Source: Lewinellaceae bacterium
GTDB taxonomy: Bacteria > Bacteroidota > Bacteroidia > Chitinophagales > Saprospiraceae
Assembly (NCBI GenBank): GCA_020636405.1
Contig: JACJXW010000001.1
Span: 1 to 7,916 of the forward strand
Direction of reading: 5' to 3'
DNA length: 7,916 nucleotides
The stretch's first letter is position 1. Each line of letters begins with the position of its first letter. A model generated the notes under the pieces. The model made no database searches. It saw only the letters and a program-made list of their open reading frames with translations, and was not told where the DNA came from. The translations under genes and the position numbers were made by a program. This document shows positions 1-6,130 of the stretch, in pieces.

Positions 1-471
1 TCTATCACCCACTATGGAGGCAATGCCGGTTACCGAACAGGAATGACCATAAGCCTTACGAGCGGAAATGGGTTGGCCTATTTGATTAATTCAGACAATG
101 GCGGGGCGCTGGGAAATGAACTCATGTTATCAGCCTCACAAGTATACAACTGGAAGCATTTTAAGCAAACAAATGTCCAGCGGAAACCAGTAAGTTCAGA
201 AGTTTTGAAGGGGTTGCCGGGTAAATACAAGTGGAACGATCAAATAGATCTTTCAATCACATTTGATGAAACCCATAACCTTATTTCGCTGATTTTCCCT
301 AATGGGGACGAGTATAAACTTACCCCGGTTGTTGGCGGTGAACTAGAATTTATTCATCCAAATACCGGTGTAAAAGTCATGTTTATTAAAGAGGATGACT
401 TCCGGTCTTTTACCCTCTATGGGCAAACTGCCGTTAAATTGAAATTCAACACTGATGCTAACAAAAAATAA
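1..471 (+). CDS. Serine hydrolase, beta-lactamase superfamily (C-terminal part)
   Basis: The reading frame is open from base 1, so the gene begins outside the window and the Met at 43 is internal. Of the 156 residues visible, the first ones read THYGGNAGY. This matches the third catalytic motif (H-x-G, equivalent to KTG) of class C beta-lactamase/DD-peptidase-like hydrolases, where a His-Gly-Gly stretch is followed by Asn-x-Gly-Tyr. Next comes the usual 'G.GLAYLINSDNG' strand and turn. Residues about 66-150 form a beta-rich tail (LPGKYKW, a repeated strand pattern, LTPV..ELEF) that resembles the DUF3471-type domain often fused to these enzymes. The Ser-x-x-Lys and Tyr-x-Asn motifs lie outside the window, so substrate and activity cannot be judged. 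These proteins are commonly periplasmic esterases or peptidases. Codon use is AT-richer than in the genes to the right. Confidence 0.8.
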   Translation, partial: SITHYGGNAGYRTGMTISLTSGNGLAYLINSDNGGALGNELMLSASQVYNWKHFKQTNVQRKPVSSEVLKGLPGKYKWNDQIDLSITFDETHNLISLIFPNGDEYKLTPVVGGELEFIHPNTGVKVMFIKEDDFRSFTLYGQTAVKLKFNTDANKK

Positions 472-723
472 CCATAGGCCACTCATTGAGCGTCCACCCA
501 TCCCCCAGTTAAAATGGGCGGCCGAACACCTGCCAGGCCAATTTTGCCAGTCCATCGAAAGGTATGGGATTTGGTAGGTTGGGCCAGATAGGTTATGGAA
601 TCTGTATTGGCCCTGTTGTGGAATAAGGCACCCATGTTTCCCACCGAAACAGGCTAGCGCTCTATTCACACTTCCCTTTTTGGGCGCCCCAGACGCCTGA
701 AGGCCTTCCGAATTCCGCCTTCC
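472..723. other. Non-coding gap between convergent genes
   Basis: This gap separates two convergent genes. No convincing gene was found: the minus-strand frame over 343-669 overlaps the serine hydrolase and gives no recognisable protein. Two hairpins are visible. One pairs CCCAT (497-501) with ATGGG (514-518) and gains two outer GC pairs. The other pairs GGGCCAgATA (581-590) with TATTGGCCC (605-613), a 9-bp stem with one bulged base and a 14-nt loop. Neither has a T-run, so neither is called an intrinsic terminator, although either could protect mRNA 3' ends. Confidence 0.4.
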
Positions 724-2100
724 TCACACTCCATTCTGCCGGATCACCTCCGCATACCAGTAAGCCGAATCCTTCAGCGTCCGCTCCAGGGTCTGGTAAT
801 CGATATGGATAAGCCCAAAGCGCTTGCTGTAGCCCAGCGCCCATTCGAAGTTGTCCATCAGCGACCAGGCGAAATACCCTTTGAGCTTTATGCCCTGCCC
901 GATGGCTTTGTGGCATTCTTCCAGGTAGCTCCGGTAGAAATCAATGCGGCCCGGGTCGGCCACCTTGCCGTTCACTTTCCAGTCGTCCCAGGAGGAGCCA
1001 TTCTCGGTGAGGTAGATCTCCGGGTGGCCGTAGCGCTCATCGATCCATTCCAGCATTTTGCGGCAGCCCCAGGGCGCAACGGCCCAGTTCATGGTGGTGC
1101 GTTTCCAGTTTTCGTCTACGGACAGCTCCACGTCCTGGTCTTCGGTAAGGCCGGCGTTGCTTTCCGCTGCCTGCTTGCTGGCGGCCCCGGTGGCTTCCGC
1201 AGCGTACATGGTGGTGTAATGGTTGAGGCCGAAGTAATCCACAGAGCCTTTCACCAGCTCTTTTTCCTCCGGAGTGAATTCGGGCAGGCGCTCGCCCAGG
1301 CGTTCCCTCATCACGGCAGGGTAATCGCCGAAGTATACCGGGTCGGCGAACCAGCCCAGGAAGAACTCCAGGGCGCGCTGGGCGGCGGCCTTGTCCTGGG
1401 GCGAGTCCGTGAGCGGTTCCCGCCAGTCGCAGTTGTTGGCCATGCCGATCTGCCCGCCCTGGTGAGCGTACTTTTTACGGTATACGTCTACGGCTCTGGC
1501 ATGTGCCAGGATCTGGTTGTGGCCGGCAAGGTAAGGCTCGGAGTTGGAGGTGCGGCCGGGAGCAAAATGGCCCAGTCCGTAGCCCAGGATAGCGGCCACC
1601 CAGGGTTCGTTCAGCGTGATCCAGTTCTTGACCCGGCCGCCGAAGTGCTCGAAACAGACATCCGCATAGGCGGCGAAATAGTCGGAAATATCAGCGCCGA
1701 TCCATCCGTCGTTTTCCAGCTGGAGGGCAAGCGGCAGGTCCCAGTGAAAGAGCGTCCCCCAGGGCGTGATGCCGGCGTCGAGCAGCTCGTCGATCAGGTT
1801 GGAATAGAATTGAATGCCCTTCTTATTCACCTCCCCCTTGCCGGTAGGCATCACCCGCGACCAGGAAATGGAGAAGCGGTAAGCCTTGATGCCGATCTCC
1901 TTCATCAGGGCTACGTCCTCCTTAAACTTGTGGTAGTGGCTCCCGGATACCTGTCCGGTTTCCCCGTTATTCGTTTTTCCCGGAATGCTGGTGAACACAT
2001 CCCATATCGAAGGCCCCTTGCCGTCAGCATTGTACGCTCCTTCTATCTGGTAAGCGGAGGTAGAAGCGCCCCATACAAAGTCTTCTGGAAATTTCTTCAT
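724..2100 (-). CDS. GH1 beta-glucosidase
   Basis: This is a complete 458-residue glycoside hydrolase family 1 enzyme, the usual length for the family. It hydrolyses terminal beta-D-glucosides (and often galactosides or fucosides) by a retaining mechanism in a (beta/alpha)8 barrel. The N-terminal signature F-x-W-G-x-S-T-x-x-Y-Q-x-E-G is at residues 8-21. The acid/base Glu165 sits in TLNEP (162-166), and the nucleophile Glu366 in YLTENG (363-368). Glycone-binding residues expected for the family are present: Gln18, His119, Trp120, Asn164, Trp412, Glu419 and Trp420. No signal peptide is seen, so the enzyme is probably cytoplasmic and acts on imported cellobiose or other short oligosaccharides. 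The Met at 2100 fits the family N-terminus (MKKFPEDFVWG). A small minus-strand gene ends 69 bases upstream and may be co-transcribed. Exact sugar specificity cannot be read from the sequence. Confidence 0.95.
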   Translation of the reverse strand: MKKFPEDFVWGASTSAYQIEGAYNADGKGPSIWDVFTSIPGKTNNGETGQVSGSHYHKFKEDVALMKEIGIKAYRFSISWSRVMPTGKGEVNKKGIQFYSNLIDELLDAGITPWGTLFHWDLPLALQLENDGWIGADISDYFAAYADVCFEHFGGRVKNWITLNEPWVAAILGYGLGHFAPGRTSNSEPYLAGHNQILAHARAVDVYRKKYAHQGGQIGMANNCDWREPLTDSPQDKAAAQRALEFFLGWFADPVYFGDYPAVMRERLGERLPEFTPEEKELVKGSVDYFGLNHYTTMYAAEATGAASKQAAESNAGLTEDQDVELSVDENWKRTTMNWAVAPWGCRKMLEWIDERYGHPEIYLTENGSSWDDWKVNGKVADPGRIDFYRSYLEECHKAIGQGIKLKGYFAWSLMDNFEWALGYSKRFGLIHIDYQTLERTLKDSAYWYAEVIRQNGV

Positions 2101-2169
2101 GTACTGTTTGAGTTTAAACTTGGCCCATTTCTGCCAGGGAGCCGCCGGAATCTGGCCAGGCCTTCCGGG

Positions 2170-2502
2170 TTACAGCCTATCCCTTTTCGAATTGAGAAAA
2201 TTGATCCGGCCCCCAATATCCTCAATTTTTATAACATAGGCACCGGCGTTCCATGACTCCACGTTCATTACCGCTTTTTTGCCAACAAACCGGATGCCGC
2301 TGCGCCGCTGATACAGGGCCCGCACATAGGTGTAGTAAGCGCCCCGGAGCGCATCGCGGCCGATGCGGGAAGGAAAGGAGCTGCCGATACCTTCTTCTAC
2401 CAGAACGTACTCGCCATCAGCGGGGAAGCCGCAGTCGTAAACACCCGCTCCGGTGAAGCTCTTGCCGGGTGGTTGGACTTCAATATGCACCAGTCGTGAC
2501 AT
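2170..2502 (-). CDS. Small protein of unknown function, divergent from hupS
   Basis: I do not recognise this protein. The frame is open from an ATG at 2526 (118 residues) or 2502 (110 residues, MSRLVHIEVQ). The later start is preferred because the extra eight codons lie in the AT-rich control region. The body has GC-rich third positions like the neighbouring genes, which supports real coding. The protein has no signal peptide or membrane segment. It is basic in its second half (IGRDALRGAYYTYVRALYQRR) and ends with predicted strands around VESWNAGAYVIKIED. That last pattern weakly recalls the final strands of Bacteroidota T9SS type A sorting domains (hydrophobic, x-GxY-hydrophobic). The N-terminal part does not show the PNP motif expected there, so I do not assign it. 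It ends 69 bases before the beta-glucosidase start on the same strand, so the two may form a small operon. Confidence 0.5.
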   Translation of the reverse strand: MSRLVHIEVQPPGKSFTGAGVYDCGFPADGEYVLVEEGIGSSFPSRIGRDALRGAYYTYVRALYQRRSGIRFVGKKAVMNVESWNAGAYVIKIEDIGGRINFLNSKRDRL

Positions 2503-2526
2503 CAACTTATTTAGACTTTTTCTCAA

Positions 2527-2611
2527 TTAGAATATATTTTCTAATTTCTAGAATGCATTTTCAATTAATTAGAAAATTCTTTCAAAAAATAAATTAGAAA
2601 ATTCTTTCTAA
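2527..2611. repeat. Cluster of TTAGAA/TTCTAA half-sites, candidate operator array
   Basis: This AT-rich stretch repeats one short motif on both strands. TTAGAA-N6-TTCTAA is at 2527-2544, the palindrome TTCTAGAA at 2546-2553, TTAGAAAATTCT at 2569-2580, and TTAGAAA-ATTC-TTTCTAA (7-bp inverted arms) at 2594-2611. A perfect 17-bp direct repeat, aattagaaaattctttc, occurs at 2567-2583 and 2592-2608, exactly 25 bp apart. The rightmost palindrome overlaps the expected -33 position of the candidate hupS promoter. The arrangement suggests binding of a dimeric regulator at several sites, but no regulator gene is in the window. Part of the similarity could be chance in AT-rich DNA, though a 17-bp exact repeat is unlikely to be. 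Confidence 0.55.
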
Positions 2612-2634
2612 TCTCATTCTGCCGCTTATATTTG
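2605..2634 (+). promoter_or_regulatory. Candidate Bacteroidota-type promoter of hupSL
   Basis: The octamer TATATTTG at 2627-2634 matches the Bacteroidota -7 consensus TAnnTTTG exactly. The -33 element is poor: TTTC at 2605-2608 stands at about the right distance (18-nt spacer) in place of TTTG. Transcription would begin near 2640 and leave a leader of about 80 bases. A weak -33 box overlapped by an inverted repeat would fit a promoter that depends on an activator or is shut by a repressor. The assignment assumes a Bacteroidota host. Confidence 0.45.
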
Positions 2635-2638
2635 TCTG

Positions 2639-2682
2639 GGCTTATTTTCCATGAAATAGAATTCTGTTCCTTTAAATGAGCC
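2639..2682 (+). other. Possible leader hairpin upstream of hupS
   Basis: GGCTTATTT (2639-2647) can pair with AAATGAGCC (2674-2682), giving nine pairs including one G-U. The loop is 26 nt and itself contains the palindrome AGAATTCT (2658-2665). The structure would lie in the 5' leader if transcription begins near 2640. The long loop and AT pairs make it only moderately stable. No known riboswitch is recognised. Confidence 0.2.
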
Positions 2683-2718
2683 TAAAATTTTATTCAGCAA
2701 ACAAAACATCCAATCTCC

Positions 2719-3699
2719 ATGGCAAATGTACTCTGGCTACAGGGAGGAGCTTGCAGCGGCAACACCATGTCCTTCCTCGATGCTCAGGAGCCCACGGTCG
2801 TTGAACTGATCGTTGACTTTGGCATCAACATCCTCTGGCACCCTACCGTAGGGCTGGAAATCGGGCACCAGGTCAGCGACCTGCTGAACGACTGTGTTTC
2901 CGGTAAAACCCAGCTGGACATCTTCGTCTTCGAGGGTTCCGTCATTGAAGGGCCCAACGGCACCGGAAAAATGAACTACTTTGCCGACCGCCCTATGAAG
3001 GACTGGGTAAGGGAACTGTCCAATGCCGCTCAGTTTGTAGTAGCCATTGGCGACTGCGCTACCTGGGGAGGTATTCCGGCCGTACCGCCCAACCCGAGTG
3101 AGTCTACGGGCATGCAGTTTCACAAGAAAAAGAAAGGCGGGTACCTCGGCCCGGACTTCGTTTCCAAAGGAGGCCTTCCCGTCATCAACATCCCCGGCTG
3201 CCCGGCCCACCCCGACTGGATCACCCAGATCCTGGTGGCCATCTCCACCGGCCGCATCGGCGATGTGCTGCTCGACGATTACCACCGGCCCAAGACCTTT
3301 TTCACCGACTTTGTACAGACGGGCTGCCCGAACGCCATCAGCTTCGCCCAAAAGGTGGATGGCCACTTCGGCAAGCGCGGCGGCTGCCTGTTCTACGAAG
3401 TAGGCTGCCGCGGGCCTATGACGCGCGCCAGCTGTAACCGCATCCTGTGGAACCGCCATTCCAGTAAAACGCGGGCCAACCATCCCTGCCTGGGTTGCAC
3501 CGAGCCCGGCTTCCCGCACCACGACCTGGTCAAGGGCAGTGTTTTCAAAACCATGAAATACCTGGGCTTCCTGCCTAAGGACGTGCCGGCGGGCACCAAC
3601 AAACTGGCCTACTATTCGCGGGCCGGCTTCGAAAAGGTCATGGGCGCGTTCGAGAACCTCACCGGTGTGAATAAAGAACACTTCGAAACTTCAAAATAA
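2719..3699 (+). CDS. hupS: [NiFe] uptake hydrogenase small subunit, group 2a (HupS/HucS)
   Basis: The 326-residue electron-transfer subunit passes electrons from the NiFe site through three FeS clusters. It lacks a Tat signal peptide and the C-terminal anchor helix of group 1 enzymes. Its N-terminus MANVLWLQGGACSGNTMSFL is the group 2a pattern, so the enzyme should face the cytoplasm. Aligned by motif with classical small subunits, the proximal site has Cys12, Cys113 (GDCATWGG) and Cys161 (GCPAHPDW), and Asn15 replaces the second Cys of CxxC. The distal site has Cys203, Cys223 and Cys230, and Gln200 replaces the usual His. The medial site has Cys239, Cys257 and Cys260 (HPCLGC). This predicts three [3Fe-4S] clusters, as reported for mycobacterial Huc. 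The stop lies nine bases before hupL, so the two are co-transcribed. The start codon lacks a Shine-Dalgarno sequence, as is common in Bacteroidota. Confidence 0.95.
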   Translation: MANVLWLQGGACSGNTMSFLDAQEPTVVELIVDFGINILWHPTVGLEIGHQVSDLLNDCVSGKTQLDIFVFEGSVIEGPNGTGKMNYFADRPMKDWVRELSNAAQFVVAIGDCATWGGIPAVPPNPSESTGMQFHKKKKGGYLGPDFVSKGGLPVINIPGCPAHPDWITQILVAISTGRIGDVLLDDYHRPKTFFTDFVQTGCPNAISFAQKVDGHFGKRGGCLFYEVGCRGPMTRASCNRILWNRHSSKTRANHPCLGCTEPGFPHHDLVKGSVFKTMKYLGFLPKDVPAGTNKLAYYSRAGFEKVMGAFENLTGVNKEHFETSK

Positions 3700-3708
3700 G
3701 TCAACATC

Positions 3709-5307
3709 ATGTCTGAATACAAAGAACTCAATATATCTCCGGTCGGGCGGGTAGAAGGCGACCTGGATGTAAAAGTCTATATGGAGAACGGGGTGGTTAC
3801 CCGCGCCCACACCCAGGCGGCCATGTTCCGGGGGTTTGAAAAGATCCTTGCCGGCAAGGACCCGCAGGCGGGCCTGATCGTAACGCCCCGGGCCTGCGGC
3901 ATTTGCGGCGGCTCGCACCTCTACTGTGCTTCTTCTGCGCTCGACGTGGCCTGGAAGACCACCCTGCCGCCCAACGCCCTGCTGTTGCGGGCCATCGGGC
4001 AGGCCTCGGAAACGATCCAGAGTATCCCTCGCTGGTTTTACGCCATTTTTGCGACGGATATGGCCAATAAGAAATTTGCCAACAAGCCGCTGTATCAGGA
4101 GGTGGTCCGCCGTTTTGCCGCTTATGTGGGCACTTCCTTCCAGCAAGGAGTGACCGCCAGCGGCCGCCCGGTGGAAGTATACGCCATCTTCGGCGGCCAG
4201 TGGCCCCACTCCAGCTATATGGTCCCGGGAGGCGTCATGTGCGCGCCCACGCTGAAGGACATCACCCGCGCCCATTCCATCATGAACCAGTTCCGCAACG
4301 ACTGGCTGGAAACCGTCTGGCTGGGTTGCTCCATCGAACGTTACATGCAGATCAAAAGCTGGGACGACATGATGGCCTGGCTGGAAGAAAACGAATCGCA
4401 CCGCAACAGCGACCTGGGCCTGTTCCTGCGTGCCGGCCTGGAATTCGGCCTCGATAAGTTCGGGCAGGGCGTAGGCAAATTCCTCGCTTGGGGCACCTAT
4501 CTGCACAAAGACATGTACAACAAGCCTACCATCGAAACCCGCAATGCGGCGGCCATCAGCCCCGCAGGTTTCTGGGACGGCAAGCAATACTACGAGGCCG
4601 ACCAGAAGCAGGTGGCCGAACACGTCAAACATGCCTGGTATCTCAACCAGGATGACGCCCTCCACCCCTTCGATGAACCGATACCCACCGCCGCTACCGA
4701 TTCCAGAAACCTGGAAGATTCCGATTTTGGCGGGAAGTACAGCTGGGCCAAAGCACCCCGCTTTATGGGCCACGCCGCCGAAACCGGCCCGCTGGCCCGC
4801 GTGATCATGGCGGCCAACCCTGCCAACCAGGCCCACCAGATCCGCGACCCCTTATTTGCCGATATCATGGACAAAATGGGGCCCTCCGTCTTCACCCGGG
4901 TGCTGGCGCGCATGCACGAAGCGCCGCGACTCTACACCCTGATCGACGAATGGCTGCGCCAGGTGTCTCTGGACGATGAGTTCTACATCAAGCCGACCGA
5001 GCAGGATGGTATAGGATGGGGCGCTACCGAAGCCGCCCGCGGGGCACTGGCACACTGGATAAAGGTCAAGGACGGCGTTATCGAAAACTACCAGATCATC
5101 GCTCCGACCACCTGGAATGTCGGCCCGAACGACGCAGAGGGTAAGCCCGGCCCGATCGAGTCGGCCCTGGAAGGCACCGAGATCGAAGACCCACACGACC
5201 CTGTGGAGGTAGGCATGGTCGCCCGCTCCTTCGACTCCTGCCTGGTCTGCACCGTACACGCCCATGACGGCAAAACCGGTAAGGAACTGGCGAAATTCAA
5301 ATTGTAA
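3709..5307 (+). CDS. hupL: [NiFe] uptake hydrogenase large subunit, group 2a (HupL/HucL)
   Basis: This is the 532-residue catalytic subunit that splits H2 at a NiFe(CN)2CO centre. The N-terminal block ISPVGRVEGDLDV (9-21, with conserved Glu16) precedes the L1 motif RACGICGGSH at 61-70, which gives ligands Cys63 and Cys66. The L2 motif DSCLVCTVH at 509-517 gives Cys511 and Cys514. DSC instead of the common DPC is typical of group 2a and some related high-affinity groups. Fifteen residues (AHDGKTGKELAKFKL) follow His517, the expected cleavage point for the maturation endopeptidase. The subunit is therefore made as a precursor that needs processing, and a protease gene lies downstream. All four metal ligands are intact, so an active enzyme is expected. 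Known relatives recycle H2 from nitrogenase (cyanobacteria) or scavenge trace H2 as an energy supplement. No nitrogenase gene is visible here, so scavenging is the better guess. Confidence 0.96.
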   Translation: MSEYKELNISPVGRVEGDLDVKVYMENGVVTRAHTQAAMFRGFEKILAGKDPQAGLIVTPRACGICGGSHLYCASSALDVAWKTTLPPNALLLRAIGQASETIQSIPRWFYAIFATDMANKKFANKPLYQEVVRRFAAYVGTSFQQGVTASGRPVEVYAIFGGQWPHSSYMVPGGVMCAPTLKDITRAHSIMNQFRNDWLETVWLGCSIERYMQIKSWDDMMAWLEENESHRNSDLGLFLRAGLEFGLDKFGQGVGKFLAWGTYLHKDMYNKPTIETRNAAAISPAGFWDGKQYYEADQKQVAEHVKHAWYLNQDDALHPFDEPIPTAATDSRNLEDSDFGGKYSWAKAPRFMGHAAETGPLARVIMAANPANQAHQIRDPLFADIMDKMGPSVFTRVLARMHEAPRLYTLIDEWLRQVSLDDEFYIKPTEQDGIGWGATEAARGALAHWIKVKDGVIENYQIIAPTTWNVGPNDAEGKPGPIESALEGTEIEDPHDPVEVGMVARSFDSCLVCTVHAHDGKTGKELAKFKL

Positions 5308-5331
5308 TATCAAGGTACGTTGAACACAAAT

Positions 5332-5365
5332 GGAGCCCACGGAGATTCCGGGGGGCTCCGCTTTT
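5332..5365 (+). terminator. Intrinsic terminator after hupSL
   Basis: GGAGCCC (5332-5338) pairs perfectly with GGGCTCC (5353-5359). An inner helix, CGGA (5340-5343) with TCCG (5347-5350), closes on a 3-base loop. GC and a run of five T (5362-5366) follow at once. It lies 24 bases after the hupL stop codon. It should end, or strongly reduce, transcription leaving hupSL. The downstream maturation genes would then need read-through or their own promoter, and the subunits would be made in excess over the accessory proteins. Confidence 0.8.
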
Positions 5366-5389
5366 TGTATAGCCATAGTAATTATCAGC

Positions 5390-5526
5390 ATTTCGCTTTT
5401 AGCGGTTCGCTATTCGCAGCACTATGCCCCTAATTGCAGGAACCCAAGCTCAAGGAACCAGTTCTTTGCTCTAAATCCGGGTTTTGAGGCAGAGTTTAGC
5501 GAACGGCGAATAGCGAACGGCGAATA
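5390..5526. repeat. Inverted array of GCGAAnn heptad repeats
   Basis: Four head-to-tail heptads occupy 5499-5526 on the plus strand: GCGAACG, GCGAATA, GCGAACG, GCGAATA (a perfect 14-bp unit twice). Four more lie at 5390-5417 on the minus strand: GCGAATA, GCGAACC, GCTAAAA, GCGAAAT. The two halves face each other across about 80 bases and share a 13-bp perfect inverted match (5405-5417 with 5506-5518). The transcript could fold into one long hairpin. Short heptanucleotide intergenic repeats of this kind are known in cyanobacteria (STRR sequences). This copy lies in the only large gap within the cluster. It encodes no protein that I can support, and no transposase is nearby. Confidence 0.7.
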
Positions 5527-5584
5527 GCTGAATAATTACTAGCCATACCAGTAATTTCACATGTAGCGTAAGCAGGTGAACAAA

Positions 5585-6079
5585 ATGAACTCAACATTAA
5601 CCAAAAAAACCGCCATCCTCGGCTTCGGTAACCCCGTCCGTGCGGACGACGGAGTGGGCATCTACGTCATCGAACAACTAAAGGCACACCTGGAAGAGGA
5701 GGAGCACATCAGCCTCTTCGATATGGGGACCTCGGCCTTTGAAGTGCTCTTCAAGCTCCGCGGACAGGAACGGATCATCCTCGTCGACGCCGTGCTCCAT
5801 ACCGGCGAAGCGGTGGGCACCGTCTACCGGCTGCCCGCCTCGGAAGTGGAAGGGCAGATCGAAGAGGATCCAATGGTGTTCCTGCACAGCCTGAAATGGC
5901 ACCAGGCGCTGTCCTACGCCCGAAAAATGCTGGGCGACGACTACCCGGAAGACATTGAGGTCTACCTGATCGCAATAGACGATACCCGCTTTAATGTCGG
6001 GATGACAGAGCCGGCCAAACAGGGAGGGGATAAGGTGGTGAAGCTGGTGCTGGAGGAGATGGGGGGATCAGTGTCGTAG
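5585..6079 (+). CDS. hupW: Hydrogenase maturation endopeptidase (HyaD/HybD/HupW family)
   Basis: This protease clips the C-terminal tail of the hydrogenase large subunit once nickel is inserted. The ATG at 5585 gives 164 residues, the normal length. It has a good ribosome-binding sequence (AGGTGA at 5574-5579, five bases upstream). A GTG at 5576 would add three residues but lies inside that ribosome-binding sequence, so the ATG is preferred. Numbered from the ATG, the signature GFGNPVRADDGVG is at residues 13-25, with Asp22 in the place of the first Ni ligand (Glu16 in E. coli HybD). Asp68 in ILVDA corresponds to HybD Asp62, and His101 in FLHSLK is the likely third ligand (HybD His93). The C-terminal amphipathic helix is present. 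Its position near hupSL makes HupL the expected substrate. The symbol hupW is used by analogy with the cyanobacterial HupL protease and is less certain than the family. Confidence 0.9.
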   Translation: MNSTLTKKTAILGFGNPVRADDGVGIYVIEQLKAHLEEEEHISLFDMGTSAFEVLFKLRGQERIILVDAVLHTGEAVGTVYRLPASEVEGQIEEDPMVFLHSLKWHQALSYARKMLGDDYPEDIEVYLIAIDDTRFNVGMTEPAKQGGDKVVKLVLEEMGGSVS

Positions 6080-6080
6080 T

Positions 6081-6093
6081 GTAAGTAACTTAC
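6081..6093. promoter_or_regulatory. 13-bp perfect palindrome between protease and small gene
   Basis: GTAAGT-A-ACTTAC is a perfect inverted repeat with one central base. It starts one base after the protease stop codon and lies 37 bases before the next start codon. It could bind a dimeric regulator or form a short RNA stem. It has no T-run, so it is not a terminator. Its function is unknown and a chance origin is possible. Confidence 0.25.
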
Positions 6094-6130
6094 CTAGCGG
6101 CAGGAGATTAACAAGAAAATCGAAAAGGAT

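Noticed and set aside
343..669. Minus-strand frame of 108 codons
   Set aside because: About a third of it overlaps the serine hydrolase on the opposite strand, and the remainder has no recognisable features.
2110..2119. Palindrome AGTTTAAACT upstream of the beta-glucosidase
   Set aside because: A 10-bp AT-rich palindrome alone is not evidence of a regulatory site, and no repeat of it is seen nearby.
805..2256. Plus-strand open frame of 483 codons opposite the beta-glucosidase
   Set aside because: It is the antisense of a gene with every GH1 catalytic motif. The translation is Gly/Val/Pro-rich with no recognisable domain, a typical shadow in high-GC coding DNA.
2253..2456. Plus-strand frame of 67 codons inside the minus-strand small gene
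   Set aside because: Its Arg/Cys/His-rich translation looks like a shadow. The opposite strand has a more protein-like composition.
2737..3681. Long minus-strand frame opposite hupS
   Set aside because: It is a shadow of a certain hydrogenase gene, with no domain and low-complexity composition.
3691..4836. Long minus-strand frame opposite hupL
   Set aside because: Antisense shadow. The sense strand encodes the NiFe ligands and full family-length protein.
5390..5526. CRISPR-like array
   Set aside because: The units are 7 bp with no unique spacers between them, and the two halves are inverted, so this is not a CRISPR.
5330..5527. Plus-strand frame of 65 codons between hupL and the protease
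   Set aside because: It is made of the terminator hairpin and the heptad repeats, shows no protein-like conservation, and has no ribosome-binding sequence.
5552..5559. Possible -7 box TAATTTCA before the protease gene
   Set aside because: It departs from TAnnTTTG at key positions and has no -33 partner, so I did not call a promoter.
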